Shown here: positions 12,261 through 22,625 of the stretch, piece after piece
How positions within the stretch are numbered: position 1 is the first letter of the stretch
Layout of the letters: every line of letters begins with the position of its first letter
From: Lepiota brunneoincarnata
Taxonomy: Eukaryota > Basidiomycota > Agaricomycetes > Agaricales > Agaricaceae
Assembly: GCA_023014365.1 (NCBI GenBank)
Contig: JAEBUN010000002.1
Span: forward strand, 372,001 to 436,000
DNA: 64,000 bases
Direction of reading: 5' to 3'
Program-made: the position numbers and the translations under genes
The notes under the pieces: generated by a model
The model's database searches: none
The model's input: only the letters and a program-made list of their open reading frames with translations
What the model was told of the DNA's origin: nothing

Positions 12261-12534
12261 GCCGGCCTCTCATCAGGTAACCATGCCACGAGGGGTCCGA
12301 GTGGGAGGGATGCCCCAGGCCCAGCCCTCCCTTCCTACCTAGCTGTACGGGGTCCCGGAGGCACCCCGGCGCGCTAGCCGGTCCGGCAGATCAATTAATA
12401 TATTGATTCATACTCCCCACAACCACCCCAAGTTAGGTAGTCTAATTGTGTCACTACACGAGCCAAGGCGGGTCAGGGCAGCGATTAAGCAGCCCCTTCG
12501 CAAGGGCGAAACCCGCATAAGTCCCCCCAGCTTT
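12261..12534. other. GC-rich, hairpin-prone non-coding segment
   Basis: The segment from about 12290 to 12390 is unusually GC-rich for this window. It contains GGGAGGG...CCCTCCC (from 12301) and other short self-complementary runs that could fold. 12481-12534 is also C/G-rich. No tRNA, snRNA or known ribozyme pattern could be assigned. Confidence 0.3.
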
Positions 12535-12584
12535 GGATGGAGAAGCGTTTGAAACGGTTTTTGAATTTGGACAGACTATCATAG
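12535..12584 (+). pseudogene. 3' end of kinase-like remnant upstream of TPR-CHAT C
   Basis: Reads WMEKRLKRFLNLDRLS and a stop. It aligns with the end of the remnant at 5560-5606 and with 58175-58207. Only this tail survives. It marks the left part of the duplicated module before copy C. Confidence 0.6.
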
Positions 12585-12776
12585 TGTAAATTGGTGGAAC
12601 AAACGCCGTAGTTAGATATTATAGCAGGCATTCCGATTAGACGATCCCTTGCACCCCGGGGACTGATCGTGTGCCAAAGGCCCCTCTTGTATTCCACTTC
12701 ATGCCAAAGATCACGAGATCAGTTAGTGTCTCGTCAGGCACATATTTTCTTCATCATAGCACACATGTATTGCCGG

Positions 12777-13100
12777 CGAATGGCTGTGCCCGTGTGTGAC
12801 GTTAGTGTGAACAGGATGGGCTCTGTTAAAGCTGTATCGACACGCGCCTTGAGTTGGGGCACAGCGGTTGCCTCGTGGCACTTTTTGTTACCCGTTTACA
12901 CACGAACATAATAACAGAGTCAGTCAAGTTCTTGGTTCGTATAGCTCGGAGCACTCATCAATCATCATTTACAGGCACATTGGTATAATGGGTTCAGATA
13001 TATCACATCCCAGCAGCGGCAGTATTGCGATCAGCTGTAAGCACGTGGATCGAGACATGGCATTGACCGGGTTGAAAATCTTTATGTATCGCTAGGGGAT
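12777..13100 (+). promoter_or_regulatory. Conserved promoter/leader of TPR-CHAT C
   Basis: Contains TGACGTTA at 12797-12804 in place of TGACGTCA, plus the same downstream blocks as B and D (CCTTGAGTTGGG, GTCAAGTTCTTGGTTCG, CATCAATCATCAT). ATG 12988 starts M-G-S-D-I-S, but its frame runs into a stop at 13095 without joining the main TPR frame. Confidence 0.6.
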
Positions 13101-14713
13101 ATGCTAGATAGAATCATGCAAGAGGCGAGATCTGAACACACGCCTCCTGGCAAGGACTGGCACGAAGTACTCGGCACTCTCGGGTGTTTGTTCGCCGCCC
13201 AGTTTGAACACACAGGAGATCTTGCACATATTCAGAGGGCGATAACTCTACTACAGAAGGCTATTGATCTGACTCCAAATGGACACCCAGACCTACCCAC
13301 CAGACTCAGTTATCTCGGAAGTTCGCTCCATATTCGCTTCCAACGTTTTGGAGACAATGAAGATATACAGATGGCGATTTCTTCGTTGCAGAAATCCGTT
13401 AAACTCGCTCCTCATGAACATACATGCTTGCATTTCTCGCTCGACCACCTTGGAACTTCGTGCGTCGATCAATTCAAATGTTCGGGAGACCCCAAAGATA
13501 TCCAGGAAGCCATTTCTGTGCAGCGGAGAGTTATTGCACTTACACCTCCTGACCATCCCGATCTGCTTGGTAGACTCAGCAATCTCGGAGACTCACTCCG
13601 AATTCGGTTCGAACACATGAGCGACCCCAAGGACATACAGGAGGCAATGTTTTTGCTTAGAAAAGCTATTGAGCTTGCTCCTCTGGGCTATCCACACCTA
13701 TCTACTGTGCTTCACAATCTTGGACTTTTATTTGAAACTCGGCTCGAGCGCACAGAAGACCTTGGAGATATTCACGAGGCAGTTTCTGTGTTGCGTAAGT
13801 CTGTTGAACTCACTCCTCCCAGTCATCCAGATCTGCCTGTCGGGCTCATCAGTCTTGGGTGTTCCCTCGCTATCCGGTTTTTACACCTAGGAGACTTTAA
13901 AGATATTCAGGAAGCAATCAGTCTGCACCAGAAGGCTGTTGAGCTTACACCCCTTGACCATCCCGAACTACCCAGATGGCTCAACAAGCTCGGACTAACA
14001 CTGCAAGTTCGGTTTGAGCGCACAGGTGATCTTGGAGACATTCGAGAGGCAATGTCTGTACTGCAAAAGTCCATCAAGCTCACTCCTCCCGGCCATGCAG
14101 AATTACCCGCCAGGCTCACCAGTCTTGCGTGCTCGCTCCGAGGCTGGTTTACGTGCACAGGGCACCTTCGGGATATTCAGGAGGCGATTTCCATGCAGCA
14201 GAGAGCAGTCGAGCTCACTCCTCCCAGCCATCCATACATGGTCCCTAGGCTTGAGACTCTCGGAGTTCTGTTCGGGGATCTGTTCAACCATGCAGGAAAC
14301 CTCGAAGACATTCAGTGGGCAATTTCCGTGCAGCAGAAAATAGTTGAACTCACTCCCTCCGGTCACCTAGATCTACCTGCCAGGCTTGGCAATCTTGGAG
14401 GTTCACTTATGGCTCGATTCGGTCACCTGGGAGACCTTGGAGATGTTCAGGAGGCGATTCACATGTACCAGAAAGCTGTTGAGCTCACGCCTCCTGGCAA
14501 TCCAGACCTGCCCGGGCGGCTCAGTAATCTTGGAAGTACGTTCGAAACTCATTCGCATGCCTGGGCGAACTTGAAGACATTCACGGGGCTATCGTCGTGC
14601 AGCAGAAAGCAGTTGCTCTTACTCCTCCTCAGCATGCCGAGCTGCCGAGGCTGCTCAACAATCTTGGAATTTCATTTCTACGACGATTCAAACGCACAGA
14701 GGACCTTGAAGAT
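13101..14713 (+). pseudogene. TPR-CHAT copy C, 5' part (interrupted by retrotransposons)
   Basis: Encodes the N-terminal cap (YVSLGDMLD lies just upstream in frame) and ten full TPR units. A one-base deletion near 14550 then shifts the frame, and the eleventh unit continues in the shifted frame as IVVQQKAVALTPPQHAELP up to TEDLED at 14713. At that point element E1 has inserted. The sequence resumes at 54010 after the repeated AGAT. The disruption makes this copy non-functional whatever the small indels. Confidence 0.9.
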
Positions 14714-15428
14714 TGAAGAGGGTCAGACTCTCCGACAATGCGATCGCGTCGGTACGGAAACGGCTACGCGAAGCAAGCCGAAACAAAACCGAGACCGAAG
14801 CGGGAACAAATGAAACAACGAAACAAGGCGCGAGCGTGATCGGCGAAACGATCACTGGGCTTCAAAGACCTCGGGAATGCGTTATAAGGGTTGGAGAAGT
14901 AGAGTTCGAAATAAAGAGGTGAATTCCGGGTCTATAGTTGACTGGAGAACTCGTCTCCGAGGTTCCTACTTTATATACACGGAAACAACGAGTAATTAAG
15001 TTTTTCCTACACCGAAATGGCAAGGAAAATGTCGGCTACTGAAGCTAGATCATATCTGGGATATAAGAGACGTGAAACAGGAGACTCGCGAAGTTTTTCT
15101 CAACTACGCTAGCCAAAGATTAGGGAACAGGAAACGATAGGATAAAAGCGGTGATATGCAAAGCACAGAGAAAACTAAAAGAGGGAGGAAATTTACTCTA
15201 TGATCGAGCTCGTGAAATGGAATGGAGAAATGAATAGGAAAATTTGTCTGCCCTTGAACACATGCAGCTGTCGACGGGACGGATACGCCGACGAATGATA
15301 GCTGTCCCTTGTTGCGCGAGCGCTCCGAAAGTCATGATCCGGGGTTCGGGTTCCGAGTTCGACTCCCAAAAGTACAAGAGGTGGCATGGGGCAGCCGTTG
15401 CGCATGCAGCCGCATGCCAACCTCTACA
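14714..15428 (-). repeat. E1 3' LTR (left copy)
   Basis: 715 bp. Begins TGAAGAGGGTCAGACTCTCC and ends CCAACCTCTACA on the + strand. It aligns with the right LTR, which lacks about 370 bp (here roughly 14770-15135). Seven base differences were seen in the aligned parts, all at CpG. Near 15340-15370 is a GTTCGACTCCC motif resembling a tRNA B box, but no full tRNA fold. Confidence 0.85.
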
Positions 15429-15939
15429 ACTCCTCGGTACTTAAGAAACTGACCTCCCGGTCAGAGCGACAGTGGGTCTGCATGCGTTCGAAGGGGGGCC
15501 GAAATCCGTGGGAAAGATCAGTGGGGAGAGCGTCAAAGGGTTGTTGCAGGCGAGGAGGGGGGAGTTGTCGGTAGCAGGGCCGCAGGAAATGATGAACGAG
15601 GTGTAAGAATATAAGACTCAGTCACTCGTTATACGCACGAGTACTGGTATATTAGCTAACCTGTAAGAATATAAGACTACGAACATAAGCTTAACATAAG
15701 TATAGTGGATGTAAATGTGGATGCTCACCTCAGTCACTCGTTATACGCACGAGTACTGAGGAAAGCCTAGCTACGTGTCCGTATGCCAGGTAACCAAAGT
15801 TTTACTGAATGGGAATAGAAATAAAATAGTAAATAAATCGCGAGATCGCGATTTGCACAAGTAGGGTCCATGTCCAAATAGAGACTAACGAGAGAGTCCA
15901 GCCGACGTCGTGTCGACCGTCCACTGGCTTGTAAAATTC
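15429..15939. other. E1 3' untranslated region with hairpin repeats
   Basis: Lies between the integrase stop and the 3' LTR. A hairpin-forming segment occurs twice, at 15617-15646 and 15728-15761: CTCAGTCACTCGT, TATACGC loop, ACGAGTACTGAG. Each is linked to a TGTAAGAATATAAGACT repeat. No coding sequence is seen. Confidence 0.6.
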
Positions 15940-17312
15940 CTACACGAGGTGGTTGAACACCTTGTCCGGCTCGATGGGAGTTATGTCCGAAAGAGAATCG
16001 AGCTTAAGGGAATGTTGGAGAGAAAGGGGGGCTGGGGCCGTGCTAAAAGATGCAAGATGCAACTCATCTGTTGTATGTGTATCCTCGTCCTCCGCTACCT
16101 TCGCTTTTTGTGGTGGGCCATTTGGGGAGGTATCCGCATCATAAGTAAGCTCTTCAAGCGTGTCGGGCGGCAGGTCCGTGATTTTTGTGACCGGGATCGC
16201 TTGGAGATCCCTAGGAAAGTATGGTACGAGCCAGAATGCAGCAAAGCGAAGCTTCAAGATAGATCCATTGAGCTCGGCGAGGATGTAGGATCCTCCCGTC
16301 GTCCTCCTGAGCACTATGAGTGGTCTGTAATACCGGGGCTTGGTCTTGCTGCCTACATCGTGGTCATATCGCGAGTTTCTGACTAGAACTAGGGAGCCGG
16401 GGGAAAAGTTAAAGTCCCGAATGGAGTTGAAATACTTTTCATTAAACTGCCGAACAGACTTGAAGCGAGCCTTCAATACCATTTCCTTGACCTTGGCAAG
16501 ATCTTGAGGCCGTTTTTGTAACTGGGTCGCCCGATTAGCGAGAAGGTCAGCGGTCGAGAGAGGCTTGATGAGATTGGGCGCCAGGTACGTTGCTTCTGCG
16601 AGATCGAAAGGGAGGAGAGGTTCTAGGCCATGCGCGATGTAATATGGGGAATACCCTGTAGACTTTTGAATAGAAATACGTTCAGCCCAGAAAACTGAAG
16701 GCGCAGCTGTTGCCCATTTCTTCTCATCACCCTCGGCTGCCTTCACCAGTGCTTCCCAAACATCAAAATGCTGGCGTTCCATGGGACCGTTTGCTCGAGA
16801 GTTGTAGGGCAAGATCCGGATATGATTGATTTTGTATTTTTGCGCTAGAAATTCGACTGCCTGTACGAAGGCGGGGCCATTGTCGGTTACGATTTCTTCG
16901 ATGGCGCCCCATCGGCAGAGGATGTCTTCGAATACAAATGTTCTGAGTGTTTGGGCATTCTCAAGGTGGAGCATTCACCATTCCAGATACGAGGAAAGAG
17001 AGCATCGTGCGTGGACTATGTACCGGAAACCGTTTGATTTAGGCATGAACATGGTATTGATGTATGCTTTCTGGAATAGTGTGAGGGGAGTAGGGACTGT
17101 TGGTGGAATGTGGAAATTGTGTAGTAGTCGAGTTTGGCATTCGTGGCATGTCTTGATGAACCATCAGACGTCCTGTTCGAGTTGGGGCCACCAGAACCGC
17201 TCTAACAACCATATCCAGACCGTAAAAATACCTTTGTGACCCATCTCGTCATGGGCTTGTTGGATGAGCTCATAGCAATTTTCTTTGGCTACCACCAGCT
17301 TGTGTTTCATTT
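15940..17312 (-). pseudogene. E1 integrase remnant
   Basis: Ty3/gypsy integrase inserts element cDNA into the host genome. On the minus strand the zinc-binding N-terminus is visible (HDEMGHKG...CHEC). The catalytic core follows with IVTDNGPAF and GPMERQHFDVWEAL, and then the GPY/F-like C-terminus ([12 protein letters not shown]). A stop precedes the methionine at 16974, splitting the domain. No chromodomain follows. Confidence 0.8.
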
Positions 17313-17406
17313 TCGGATCCTTCTTCCAGAGCCTACCATCTCACATGAAAAACCCGGATGAGAATCAGACAAACCTCCTGAATGCTTCATCGGCCAAATC
17401 CTCAGG

Positions 17407-19673
17407 TCATGTGGGATTGTTGAGAAACGCTTGAACTTGTCTGAGTTCGAGATCGCGGTGCTGTGCTTTATCCGAGCGAGGAATGATGGGAAAAGATGGT
17501 GGAGGTGAGTGGGAGACTTCACTTGACAGAATTCCAAAATGTTTTGACTTGGAAATAGCAGTGTTGGATGTGGGACACCCGAGTGAGTATAGGGGCACCC
17601 GAAGCGAGCCAGTTTCATTCAGGAGTTCGATCGCGAATGTGTTTGATGCCCAGGGCCACCATGCGCTGTCAAGTGGTAAAGGGACATGATGAGCGCATAT
17701 GTTATTGAATGAATTTGCCGAGTCGATCCATTCTTCGTAATTGTCATTTATTTCGGGATCTTCTGGGGCTCGGGGACGTTGTGACAGGCCATCAGGACCA
17801 TGTTCTTTGCCGGGGACATGTCTAAGGTGGAAGTCAAATAGCAAGATTGCCGAAATCCAGCGATTGATGGTGGCGGATGGCTGGACATCGGGATTATTGA
17901 TCATACCCTTTATATATTTTGCATCAACTTCCACGACTAAGTTCCTGACCCTGATAATCCATATCCTGACATCTTTTAGTGCTCGGAAGAGGCCGAATAA
18001 TTCTAGCTTTGCCTGGGAGTACCGGGATTCGCGTTCATTGAGCATAATAGATCCAAATCATGAAGGGTATCTTTTGGTGTCATCTCCGAGCTGTGAAAGA
18101 ATATATCCAACTGCGATTTTTGATGTGTTGACGCCTAGGATGACCTTGTTAGTACTTGAGTAGTTGATGGCTCGGATACACGGTGAACCCCTCGCCAGTT
18201 CCTTCAAAATGCTCATCGCAACTTCTGCTTCTTCGCCAAACTCAAACTCAACTCCTTTCTTTGTCAGCTTAACCAGGGGTTGTGATATGGCAGCAAAATT
18301 GCGAATAAAGATCCGGATGGTTCCAAGAGTGCCGAGAAAACCTCGGACTTCGGTGACATTGGAGCACATGGGCCAGTTAATGATCTTCTGAATTCTTGAG
18401 GTGTCTGGAAGTTGTCCCTTGTATGTACACAGATGTCCAACCACAACTGCTGACGGAGTGCAAAAGCGAGATTTGGGCCTGGAGAAGGTGCCTCTGGCAT
18501 GTTTGATTTGCTGGATAACTCGGTTGACGTTCTGTAGATGCTCCCACACAAATCGGCGAATTCCTGGATTTTCAGGTATTGTCTCGTACTGATTATCAAC
18601 CTCATAGTGTGTCGCTGGTCCTTTTACTGGTACATCATCAACAAAAGGTAATGCAACATGGGGAATCTTGTCTTGTAGTAGGAATGTGAGGTTGCCTTGC
18701 TGTATCTGCATTGAATTTGTGTATCCCATAGGTATCGAAGTGAGTCATAAGGTTCCGAGTGGGGTTTGGAAGGTGGTGAGGTTGCGGGATTCAGGTGCTA
18801 AGGCATGCTGGTCAAAACCGACAAAGAGGTCAAAAATCCCATAGCATCCACGGCCGCCGAAAGACTCAGCGTAAGTTTCCACAATAGGTGGAACACCCGC
18901 ATCCTTGATTGTTACTGTGTTGAGGGGCTGGAGGTCATGAACGAGCCTGAGGGATTTTCCATCCTTTTTGAGTACGCAGAACCAATGGGATTGGTAAGAT
19001 GAGTTTGAAGGCTCATAAACACCAGCAGCAATTTTGGCCTTGATCACGTTGACTACCCGTTGGAAGTTGCCAGGGGGGATGGGTATGTTTCAGAGGGACC
19101 AGGGAACATGCTCGATGGTGGGAATAATGATGGGATCAAAATAGTCGCTGGAGAACTTCCCTTTCTCATCTTTGGTCCATGCAAATCCGAGTTCTTGGGC
19201 CTTGATTAGGTAATGTATGAGTTTCTCTTCTTCTGGCCATAGAAAGCCATCTGGATTGACATTTGTAGATATCTTGCGTTCTGCAGTGTAGTGAGTGCCA
19301 GGGTTGAAATCGGGTGGGTTGGTAGGTAAAATGGGCATGTTTTCAAGGGGATCTGTAGGTATTCGTCGGACGATCCGGTAGTTTTCAGGTAGTGTGGTAG
19401 CTACCGGTTTGATTCTATTGGCAACCTTTTTGTATGCATGGGCCGATATTTTGCTTATTTTGCATGATTGGGGGCTTTCCGGAATATCAATTTCATATAT
19501 TTCTTGTGGGCAGTGTAAGGGGGGAAATGAAGCGGTTGTAAACGTGATTGGCAAGATCATTGATAGGGACAAGTGGTTGATGGAATCGGGAAGGTTTTGA
19601 TTGGATGCTGGGGTGTGGGAATTGTAGGGGGCTATGCTATCTCCTCGACTGTGATGAGCCGAATCCTCGATAT
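17407..19673 (-). pseudogene. E1 reverse transcriptase/RNase H remnant
   Basis: Three RT blocks are separated by stops: 19572-19090 (TTLPENYRIVRRIPTDPL), 19047-18745 ([19 protein letters not shown]) and 18729-18058. The last has FVDDVPV in place of the YxDD catalytic motif, and [15 protein letters not shown] shared with E2. RNase H continues to 17407 (LVVEVDAKYI, HVPGKEHGPDGLS). The frame is -1 relative to the upstream protease. Nonsense codons make it inactive. Confidence 0.8.
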
Positions 19674-21032
19674 CTAAAAACCTGAGTTCGACTGAGCTGA
19701 CGGTCGCATCCTCACCATGGTTGGTATCGTGATGGTTTCTTGGGTATTTGGGTCGAAGAGTGTGAGGTGCGAGTCGCCGTTCGAGTAGTGATGCGTCTGA
19801 GCCTGAGTTAAGGTAAGAAATGGTCGCCCCAGTAGCATCTCATAGGGCGCGTGCTCAAATACTTGTACTTGCAGATAGAACACGCTACTCCCGACGCGTA
19901 CCGGAAGATCACGGAGAAGTCCCAGGGTTATCTCCTTGGTTGCGTTAGCAGATTCCATCATGATGCTTTGGTCTCAGAGGAGGGGAAGGCCAAGTTTTTC
20001 CCAAATGTCCTTTTGAATGCCGATCACTTGAGATCCTTCGTCGAGTATAGCATCAACTGTAATCTTCCCATTGAGCTCCAGTGGAATGGTGCATAAATCT
20101 TCGATGTGATTGGCGACTATTATAGGGTTGGAAGGGGATGAAGAATTATGTTGCAGGAGTGCCGAGGGGAGCAGGCTGGATTCATTTTCGAAGTTCTCAA
20201 GTGCCGAGACGTTTGTGGCTGTTCCGGCTGGAACGTGGTGAGTTGTTACCTGCTCTTTAATATGCTTTCGGATATCTGGTGCAATGGCATAGAGCTCCCT
20301 CTGCAAAATTGTTACTGTGCCATCTAGGCTCCTCTGTATAACATTTTGAATCGTTTTTGGGTCTTCAATCGGTGATGAGAAGTGGTACTGCGGTTGTTGT
20401 GGGGTAGGAGTCGATTGGGGAATGGGGAATTTTGACGGAGCTGCAGGCCAGTGAGTGGAGGGATTACTAGGCTCGTTCAGAACTGAGGCAGTTTTGTTAG
20501 ATGGTGCCGGAGGACTTGAGGGCATGTTTTTGGCGTTCCCAGTCAATCCGATGCGTTTGCGAATGGCCTCCTGACGTTTGATAGCTGCCAGGGAGACTGC
20601 CTCAAGTCTCGCAAGTTCTTCTTCATCTTCCGTGATGTTCAAGGTGGAGAGGGATGTAGCACATGTTGGGGGAGTACCGGACACACCATCTGAGGCTTGT
20701 GTTACTGCCAGGAGGTTTGCCTGTGCTTGCACAATACCTGGTGAGCGTGATTTATGCCAGTTATCTAGCCGTTCCTTCATATCTCGCCCAGGTGCAGTCC
20801 GTGGTGACACTTGTATGCCGTCTGGAGTGCATATGCGATTGGTGTTGTCCCAGGTGCACAATCCTCGGCGAAGGTAGTCATTGAGGCAGCTGCAGTTTCG
20901 GAATGCATGCTCAGTGCTACCACAGAAACCACAAGGCCAATTTTGCCGATTTTGCTGAGGGTTTTGCTGGAGTGAAGGCTGATATGAGGATTGGGGGGTA
21001 TTATGGACAGGACCAGCTAATTTTCCAGCTAG
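19674..21032 (-). pseudogene. E1 gag zinc knuckle and aspartic protease remnant
   Basis: The downstream part of gag has a CX2CX4HX4C knuckle (CGFCGSTEHAFRNC). It is fused in frame to a retropepsin-like domain with DAILDEGSQV, where E replaces the usual S/T of DSG/DTG, and MLLGRPF. One in-frame TGA lies near 19974, probably a former CGA. The frame ends at the TAG at 19674, and RT continues in the -1 frame. The upstream part of gag is displaced by the E2 insertion at 21037. Confidence 0.75.
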
Positions 21033-21036
21033 ACGG

Positions 21037-22321
21037 TGATACGCCGATTTCACGCCTATACATGAATTCCGTACTCCGGAACGATTCTCTACATAGAATC
21101 ATTGGCTATATCATTAAAGAACTCTATAGAGGATTGGTACTATGTCCCGTAGTAGCCAGTTCGACCGAATTGAGGATATTCGAGCCTTGGAAGTGTTCAA
21201 ACCAGTTCATTATCACTAAGCTTAGTGAACCAAACTGTCGGAACACTTTCCAGAGGGATTCAGGACTCTACATAGTCTATCGAGTATACTCCGGTCGCAT
21301 CAAGGGACCTTACAAGCAGTTTTCTGATGAACCCGGATGCGTTTGAATATAAAGAATGTACCTAGCGGCTGTCGCAGGAGTATTACGTCGAAAGCGAGCC
21401 CAATAATGATGACCGGACCACGGAACGGAATGTTCAACGTTCGGGAGGCGACACCCGATGCCCAAAACCCTAGAAATATCAAAGACTCCTAATTAACGAG
21501 TGCTTTGTGGGTCCCGGCACCTCAGCCTATTGCTTAACTGAGATTAATTACAACGGATCAAGGGACTGTCCATCCGCTATACATTCCGATCATAATTGAT
21601 CCGGAGTCTTAACGCGCTCGCGTGGACGCAGAATAATGCAGACGAGCACGAAACACGTCTGGCTGGATTGCCATTCGTTAATCAGAGAAAAACCCATAAC
21701 CCAGGGCAAGGTAGAAATGCTGCCGAACCTTCCAAAATGTTCTACAGTGCCTGTAACAATTAAGCTTATTGTTTTCTATTTCATATTTACTATCTCTCGT
21801 ATGTATCTAAACAATATAAATACGGTCGCACTTGTTCGTGGAGAAGCAAGAGGTCTCACCCCCGCTTCCACACGCAAGTCTGCGAGCCGTGATCAAGAAC
21901 GGTTTCAGAGGGCTATTTAGTGTGCGTCGTTAAGTGTGAATTCTTTGGTCGTCGACCAACCCAGAGACAGAGACAGAGACCAGAGTTCAGAGTTTAGAGT
22001 TCCAGAGTGCTAGAAACAGAGACAGAGACAGAGACCAGAGACCAGAGACTAGAGACCCCGCGCTTTGAATTGACAGGGATTGTCCTTTCATTGTTGCACC
22101 GTACGGCTAAGATAACTTCAACGGCTGTTCGTTAACCTCTAAAACACTACTCTCTTGAATTTCGCTGTCAGAACGCACCCCCAGAACACCCTAAAAGACG
22201 AAACTGTTCCTTATCTATCTCATTCCACTTGTATTAGCTTAAGCTTATCGAATTTCGGCTAAGCTTAGTGAAAACAAGCCCACTATCCATATTAAAACAT
22301 ACGAACGTTTCTACCTTTTCA
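21037..22321 (+). repeat. E2 5' LTR
   Basis: 1285 bp, TGATACGCC...ACCTTTTCA. A TATAAATA at 21815-21822 is a likely promoter element. 21960-22058 is a GAGACA/CAGAGACC low-complexity tract. It contains four TAAGCTTA sites, including the 14-bp palindrome CACTAAGCTTAGTG at 21214-21227. A solo copy of this LTR lies at 52610-53894. Confidence 0.95.
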
Positions 22322-22323
22322 TC

Positions 22324-22342
22324 TGGAGCCCACCGCGAGGGG
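22324..22342 (+). promoter_or_regulatory. E2 primer binding site
   Basis: TGGAGCCCACCGCGAGGGG starts two bases after the 5' LTR, the normal place for tRNA priming of minus-strand DNA. The identical 19 bases occur at the same place in E1 (52354-52372, minus strand). I could not assign the tRNA. Confidence 0.75.
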
Positions 22343-22625
22343 GGTTTTCAGTTGAATTTCACGAGACAAACACCAAAAGACTTGGACACTGGCCCGCCTT
22401 TCACCTGCGAAGCAGAAAAAGGTTCAAGCAAAGACCGTAAAGTCACCCAAAACGTCCTTCGAGAGCAGTCTCAGGAAGGTCGACCCACCAAAACAGAGAA
22501 CTACTCGGAACTCCAATCGTCCAGAAGGTTCTGAAGGCCTCATCGCCGCTAGTACCTCTCGAAAGCAAAAAGATCCCGTTAGCGCTTTAGCTGCGAACAC
22601 AGCGAGTGGTTCAGCAGTTGCAGTA

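Noticed and set aside
15280..15375. tRNA-like sequence in the E1 LTR (GTTCGACTCCC B-box-like motif)
   Set aside because: The anticodon and acceptor stems do not pair, so only a B-box-like motif remains. It was noted within the LTR and not called as a tRNA.
21960..22058. GAGACA-rich tract as an independent satellite
   Set aside because: It is part of every copy of the E2-family LTR (also 42740-42838 and reversed near 52880-52970).
22268..22534. 89-codon ORF after the E2 5' LTR
   Set aside because: It begins inside the LTR and has no recognisable features. The real gag is in another frame.
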